Of a stretch of 35,054 nt of DNA, positions 31,066 to 35,054 are shown one piece after another; the first letter of the stretch is position 1, and each line of letters opens with the position of its first letter. Origin of the DNA: Lutacidiplasma sp049802875. GTDB taxonomy: Archaea > Thermoplasmatota > Thermoplasmata > Lutacidiplasmatales > UBA184. The DNA is taken from positions 1 through 35,054 of the forward strand of contig JBARNH010000055.1 in assembly GCA_049802875.1 (NCBI GenBank), written 5' to 3'. The notes beneath the pieces are model-generated. The model was not told the DNA's origin and ran no database searches. It saw nothing but the letters and a program-made list of their open reading frames with translations. Made by a program: the position numbers and the translations under genes.

Positions 31066-32283
31066 TTAGAGCGGGAATGGGGGAAGAGAGTCCACCCGGC
31101 GTGGCGGCGAGCCGACATGCGCTCCCGAGGCGACGTCCACTGACTCGGTGTAGGTGACCTCCTCGGCCGCCGCCCCATCTTCGAGGCGCACGACGGCCCC
31201 GAAGATCCGATGAGCGGCTGCCTTCTCCCCGAGCTCGACGCGGTGGCCGAAGACGTCTTCGACCTTCGCCCCGCGCTCGAGCTCGACGGTCTCTCCGACG
31301 AGGGGCCCTCGAGCCTTCGACTTTCGGCGGAGAAGGATTCTCTTCGCCTTCAGGCCGTCCTGGGTGGAGACCAGGCCTCCGACCTCCGCCGAACCCGTAA
31401 GGACGGCTCGACGCGCCTCGAGCCGTCCGCCGATCTCGAGGGATTCTCCCGTAAGAACTTCCCCGACGGCGATCGTTCCCCCGACCTCGACCTTGCCGGT
31501 CAGTGCGAGCGAGCCGTGGACGTCAAACTTTCCGCCCACTTCGACGTCCTTGCCCGTGCCGTCCCCGGCAATCTTCCCCATGCCGCCGATCGACAGGGTC
31601 TCGAACGTGAGGTCCTTGCCCGCAGAGAGCATCCCTCCGACCTCGATCGAGCCTCCTCGCGCCACGTCCCGGAATTCGGCGAGACCGCCGACCTCCAACG
31701 AGCCGAACTGCAGAGGTCGCTCGGACAGAAAGTGGCCGCCGACCTCGATCGACCGGCGGATCTCCCCTCCACCGACCCTGACGGTCCCGCCGACCTCGAG
31801 CTCGTCGATCGCCACCTCCCCGAGCTCGACCGAACCTCCCGCCTCCACGCGGCCCGCCTGAAGTCGCCCGACCAGACGGAATTTTCCTCCCACCGACACG
31901 GACTGAGCGGTCAAGGTCTGGGCGCCGTCGAGCACGCCGCCGACGTCGAACTTCTCGGCCTCGGCGGTACCGCCGACGCGGAGTCCCCGGTCGACGTCCA
32001 CCCGCCGCGCCTTGACCGACCCTCGGACTTCGAGCGTGGCGTCCCGGGCCTCGATATCCTCGCGGACCGTGAGGTCACCCGCGATGGTGACGGTCCCGTT
32101 GGACGATTGGAAGCGAGCGCACGTGAAGCTGCCGCTCACCTCGGCCGAGCCGTCGAACCGCGCCTCCCCCGAGACCGTGACCGTCCCGTCGGTCTGGATG
32201 CGAACATTCGGCTCGACGCGCAGATCCCCTTCGACCGCGCCGAGGTGGGCTTGCGAATTCCGCGGAATGCGCATGACGGCCAT
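31066..32283 (-). CDS. Bactofilin-like repeat protein (polymer-forming cytoskeletal type)
   Basis: A 405-aa protein with no signal peptide or membrane helix, built almost entirely of short beta-strand repeats. Glycine pairs in the motif (V/I)-E-V-G-G occur at 104, 115, 132, 149, 165, 182, 199, 216, 233, 250, 268, 285 and 302, a step of 17 residues nearly throughout. Bacterial bactofilins (DUF583) form right-handed beta-helices with turns of about that size and polymerise into filaments, so a similar but much longer helix (over 15 turns) is inferred. The ends (1-100 and 310-390) have related, less regular strands. ATG 32283; a TATA-like CGTATAGAG lies about 27 bp upstream. The pattern could also belong to a different solenoid family. 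Confidence 0.75.
   Translation of the reverse strand: MAVMRIPRNSQAHLGAVEGDLRVEPNVRIQTDGTVTVSGEARFDGSAEVSGSFTCARFQSSNGTVTIAGDLTVREDIEARDATLEVRGSVKARRVDVDRGLRVGGTAEAEKFDVGGVLDGAQTLTAQSVSVGGKFRLVGRLQAGRVEAGGSVELGEVAIDELEVGGTVRVGGGEIRRSIEVGGHFLSERPLQFGSLEVGGLAEFRDVARGGSIEVGGMLSAGKDLTFETLSIGGMGKIAGDGTGKDVEVGGKFDVHGSLALTGKVEVGGTIAVGEVLTGESLEIGGRLEARRAVLTGSAEVGGLVSTQDGLKAKRILLRRKSKARGPLVGETVELERGAKVEDVFGHRVELGEKAAAHRIFGAVVRLEDGAAAEEVTYTESVDVASGAHVGSPPRRVDSLPPFPL
31340..31990 (-). repeat. Degenerate 51-bp coding repeats inside the bactofilin-like gene
   Basis: The DNA reflects the protein period: variants of CCGACCTCGA(TCGA) recur on the plus strand at about 51-bp steps (for example near 31633, 31688, 31738 and 31790). 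They are too diverged for slippage, and they continue the reading frame, so they are protein-level repeats and not a CRISPR array. Confidence 0.65.
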
Positions 32284-32393
32284 AGTGGCCCCACGGGAAC
32301 GGACCTCTATACGGCTACGTCACGTAGCGTGAGCACCGGGGAGGACCGACGGGCGGGAACTGAGCCCATAAAGCCGGTGACGGTGCCGAGACG

Positions 32394-33107
32394 ATGCCCG
32401 ATTCCCTCGCACAACTCCGTGGGGAGGTCATCCGATGCGCGAAATGCCCGCGCCTCGTCGGATACCGGGAGCGCATCGCCCGCGAACGGAAACGGGAGTT
32501 CCGGTCCGAGAGCTACTGGGGGAAGCCCGTGCCCGGGTTCGGGGACCCGAACGCTCGGCTCGTGGCCGTGGGGCTCGCTCCCGCCGCGCACGGATCGAAT
32601 CGTACCGGACGCGTCTTCACGGGCGATCGGTCCGCCGCATTCCTCGTACGTGCCTTTCACGCCGCGGGGTTCGCGAACCAGCCGACCTCGGTACGACGGG
32701 GCGACGGGCTCCAATACCGGGACCTCTACCTGACTGCGGCGGTACGTTGTGCGCCGCCGGATAACCGGCCGACCCCCCTCGAACGGGCGAACTGCGCTCC
32801 CTTCCTCGAGCGCGAACTCCGATCCCTCCCCGAGACGCGAGCGATCCTCGCGCTCGGTGGGTTCGCGTGGGACGCCGTCCGGGAGATTCTCCCCCTTGTG
32901 TACGGGGGGACCCGCTCGACCACTCCGTTCGCCCACGGGGCGTGCGCCGTGTTGGGGCCCGGACTTCCGCTGCTCTGGGGGTCGTATCACCCCAGTCCGC
33001 AGAATACGAACACCGGCAAGCTCACCCAGCCGATGCTGGTCGAGCTCCTGGAGCGCATCCGTCGCTCGTTCGCTGACTCCGAGGCGCCGAGTCGCCGGCA
33101 GCCTTAA
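32394..33107 (+). CDS. Family 5 uracil-DNA glycosylase (UDGb)
   Basis: A 237-aa DNA-repair enzyme that excises uracil and some oxidised or deaminated bases. The family-5 motif GLAPAAHGSNRTGRVFTGD (60-78) and the C-terminal motif GSYHPSPQNTNTGKL (196-210) are complete. Four cysteines can hold the 4Fe-4S cluster: C15 and C18 (RCAKCP), C119 (VRCAPP) and C134 (ANCAPF). In family 5 the first motif lacks the polar catalytic residue of other UDGs, as here. Start ATG 32394; a TATA-like CCCATAAAG about 25 bp upstream suggests a near-leaderless message. It is 25 bp upstream of tgtA on the same strand. Confidence 0.95.
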   Translation: MPDSLAQLRGEVIRCAKCPRLVGYRERIARERKREFRSESYWGKPVPGFGDPNARLVAVGLAPAAHGSNRTGRVFTGDRSAAFLVRAFHAAGFANQPTSVRRGDGLQYRDLYLTAAVRCAPPDNRPTPLERANCAPFLERELRSLPETRAILALGGFAWDAVREILPLVYGGTRSTTPFAHGACAVLGPGLPLLWGSYHPSPQNTNTGKLTQPMLVELLERIRRSFADSEAPSRRQP

Positions 33108-33132
33108 CCCGCCCGCGGAGTGGAGGGAACCG

Positions 33133-35054
33133 ATGGCCGTCTTCGAGGTGCTGGACCGCGACGGACTCGCCCGCCGAGGCCGCCTCGAGACCCCCCACGG
33201 CCCGATCGAAACGCCCGCGCTCCTTCCTGTCGTGCACCCGGACCCCGCCCGACAGCCAGTACCCCCTTCCGAGATGCGGACCCGGCTCGGGGTGCGGGCC
33301 GTCATCACCTCCGCGTACATCACGTGGCGAACCCCACCACTCCGCGCGCTCGTCGAACGGGAGGGGATCCACGCGCTCCTCGGCTTTGATGGCCCCATCA
33401 TGACCGACTCCGGGGCGTTCCAACAGCACGCGTACGGTTCCGTAGAGGTCGGGCCGGAGGAGATCCTCTCGTTCCAGAACCAGATCGGTTCGGACGTGGC
33501 GACCGTACTCGATCGATTCACCGAGCCCGAGGCGGACCACGAAGCAGCGGAGGCCGCCCTCACCCTCACGCTCGAGCGGGCGCAATGGGCGCGCGCGAAT
33601 CGGACCGGGCTGCTCGCCGTTCCGGTCCAGGGAGGGAGCCACGACGACCTCCGTGCTCGTTCGGCGGCGGCGGCGTCGGCGACCGCGGACGTGCTCGCGA
33701 TCGGCGGGGTCGTCCCCCTCTTCGAGCAGTACCGTTTCCCCGAACTCGCTCGGGCCCTCGCCGCGACGCGACCGCACCTGAACCCGGGGGCTGTGGTCCA
33801 CCTGTTCGGTACCGGGCATCCGATGACCTTCGCGTTCGCCGCGCTGTGGGGCGTCGATCTGCTGGATTCCTCCGCGTATCACAAGTTCGCTCGCCGAGGG
33901 AGCCTCTTGTTCCCGGAGGGAAGTCTTTCCATCGACGACCTCCGCGAGGAGGTTTGCCGCTGCTTCCTTTGCGCCGAGATGCCGTTGACCGAGGTCGCGC
34001 GACAACCCGCGACGGAGCGTGAGCGCCGCATCGCCTTCCACAACCTCGTGATGTCGGTCACGGAGGTCGGCCGGGTTCGCCAAGCGATCCGGGAAGGAAC
34101 GCTGTGGGAGTTGGCGGAGCGCCGGGCGAGCGGGCACCCCGCCCTGCGGGCCGGACTCGATGAAGCGAAACAACACCCCGAGATCTTCCTTCCGACGGAA
34201 CCGGCGAGCCGCCGCGCCTTCCGCGAGATCGCTCCCGAAAGTCGACGCCGCCCTGCGGTGGTCCGTTTTCAGCGGCGAACGGAGCAATACGCTCGCGAGC
34301 TCCCGCTTCCCGAGCGGATCTCCCGCGTGCCGCTCCGACCCGAGTACCTAAGCCGGATCCCGACCCACGACCGGTCGGGGCGCGCCATCGCTTGGCGGTG
34401 TGATACCCCACTCGGGTTCGTACCGTTGGAACTCACTGACCTCTATCCCGTCGGCCCGTACCTGGGGGTGGACGAGTTCGCTCACCCGCCCCAACATCGC
34501 CCCGCCGTTCGTGTTTCCGAGGAACTGCGGGAGCGGGGGGGACTCGACGCCGACCTCGACCACGACTGGACTACGGAGTGGACCCGCCGTCAGGTCGAGG
34601 GGTTGCTCGCATGGGAGTACGGGTCGGCGGTCGCGGGCACACTGGGGGCGACGGTTCGAGGGGAGCGGTCTCGGCGTACCGGACGGTTGCGCGCGATCTC
34701 GGCCGATGGACGCCCCCTCTTCGTCGTGGGGATCGATGGGCTGCCACGCCCGACGTTCTTCGGGGCGGGGCACCTGGCCCCGCTCCTTACCGGCGACCGG
34801 ATGCGAGTGGTCGTGGCCGACGACGCCCTGCCGTTCGTTGCTCATGGGCGCAGTCTGTTCTCGCGGTTCGTAGTGCACGCCGATCCGTTCCTCTCGCCGG
34901 ACCAGACCGCCCTCCTCGTCGACGGAACGGATTCGGTCATCGCCGTCGGGAGACTCGTGCTCGCTCCGCACGAAATGCCACGGCTCGCTCGGGGCGTCGC
35001 GGTCCGCGTCACCGCCCACGCGGCGGCGCCGGTCCCGGCCGAGGAGACGAGCGC
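33133..35054 (+). CDS. tgtA: Archaeosine tRNA-guanine transglycosylase (partial at 3' end)
   Basis: ArcTGT exchanges guanine-15 of archaeal tRNAs for preQ0, the first step to archaeosine. The frame is open from ATG 33133 (GGAGG six bases upstream) to the window edge, 640 codons, so the last residues and stop are missing. The catalytic domain has MTDSGAFQ with Asp92 and LDSSAYHKFA with the predicted nucleophile Asp245 (D95 and D249 in the Pyrococcus enzyme), and zinc ligands C275, C277, C280 and H303. The middle part contains FVPLELTDLYPVGPYLG of the archaeal C1-C2 domains, and the end is a PUA domain (about 545-635) with HGRSLFSRFVVHADPFL and HEMPRLARGVAVRV. Since PUA ends close to the protein terminus, only a few residues are likely missing. 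Confidence 0.95.
   Translation, partial: MAVFEVLDRDGLARRGRLETPHGPIETPALLPVVHPDPARQPVPPSEMRTRLGVRAVITSAYITWRTPPLRALVEREGIHALLGFDGPIMTDSGAFQQHAYGSVEVGPEEILSFQNQIGSDVATVLDRFTEPEADHEAAEAALTLTLERAQWARANRTGLLAVPVQGGSHDDLRARSAAAASATADVLAIGGVVPLFEQYRFPELARALAATRPHLNPGAVVHLFGTGHPMTFAFAALWGVDLLDSSAYHKFARRGSLLFPEGSLSIDDLREEVCRCFLCAEMPLTEVARQPATERERRIAFHNLVMSVTEVGRVRQAIREGTLWELAERRASGHPALRAGLDEAKQHPEIFLPTEPASRRAFREIAPESRRRPAVVRFQRRTEQYARELPLPERISRVPLRPEYLSRIPTHDRSGRAIAWRCDTPLGFVPLELTDLYPVGPYLGVDEFAHPPQHRPAVRVSEELRERGGLDADLDHDWTTEWTRRQVEGLLAWEYGSAVAGTLGATVRGERSRRTGRLRAISADGRPLFVVGIDGLPRPTFFGAGHLAPLLTGDRMRVVVADDALPFVAHGRSLFSRFVVHADPFLSPDQTALLVDGTDSVIAVGRLVLAPHEMPRLARGVAVRVTAHAAAPVPAEETS

Noticed and set aside
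31340..31990. Possible CRISPR or tandem DNA repeat array
   Set aside because: The repeat units are diverged, in frame and explained by a 17-residue protein period; there are no unique spacers of constant length.
31210..32733. A 507-residue open frame on the plus strand opposite the bactofilin-like gene
   Set aside because: It mirrors the repeats of the minus-strand gene, runs into the UDGb gene in a wrong frame, and gives an Asp/Arg/Leu-rich product without motifs.
33022..34287. A 421-residue minus-strand frame opposite tgtA
   Set aside because: TgtA active-site and zinc residues fix the true frame on the plus strand.

Overview
The window is one contiguous piece of a high-GC archaeal chromosome, most likely from the Thermoplasmatota (order not determinable by eye). 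The archaeal assignment rests on class-I release factor aRF1, RFC small subunit, a Sec61-beta peptide, the wyosine enzyme Taw1, an archaeosine-type tRNA-guanine transglycosylase with PUA domain, a family-5 uracil-DNA glycosylase, a tRNA gene without encoded CCA, and TATA-like boxes about 25-40 bp before start codons, several suggesting leaderless or near-leaderless mRNAs. Coding density is very high. Many genes start with GTG, and six adjacent gene pairs overlap by four bases (ATGA or GTGA). I see no insertion sequence, integrase, phage gene, rRNA or CRISPR array.

Layout. 1-3.4 kb: a partial gene resembling the N-terminus of a Trm11-type tRNA methyltransferase and a Mut7-C/zinc-ribbon protein (minus) diverge from glmM (plus), followed by a TauE/SafE-DUF1634 membrane pair. 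3.5-8.3 kb: an 816-residue GH15 glucan hydrolase converges on a PadR regulator-ABC ATPase-ABC permease operon that has a clear AT-rich promoter with an inverted repeat. 8.4-13.5 kb: small stress or redox genes: two VOC proteins, a coupled 110-aa unknown, a DsbA-like protein lacking one active-site cysteine, a pirin-like bicupin, a GrpB-family protein and an orphan GltD-type flavoprotein. 13.7-18.2 kb: tRNA-Arg(CCT), an unknown winged-helix protein, a glycosylated-looking surface protein, aRF1 and thioredoxin. 18.3-24.8 kb: a methyltransferase, an rfcS-moaC-moaB cluster, a small unknown gene, a prolyl-aminopeptidase-like hydrolase, a polytopic membrane protein and a short SppA-like protease. 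24.8-30.3 kb: the tiny Sec61-beta gene, Taw1, a second ABC exporter, and a copper P-type ATPase preceded by a 48-aa YHS peptide. 30.3-35 kb: rhodanese, a bactofilin-like beta-helix protein with a downstream winged-helix gene, UDGb, and tgtA running off the end.

Working together: information processing (RFC, aRF1, tRNA modification by Taw1 and TgtA, UDGb repair) is mixed with envelope functions (two ABC-2 exporters, TauE, Sec61-beta, SppA, surface protein) and with redox or metal handling (thioredoxin, DsbA-like, CopA plus YHS peptide, rhodanese). The most unusual item is the 405-aa archaeal protein at 31066-32283: glycine pairs recur almost exactly every 17 residues, as expected of a long bactofilin-like beta-helix, and it shares an operon with a small DNA-binding protein.
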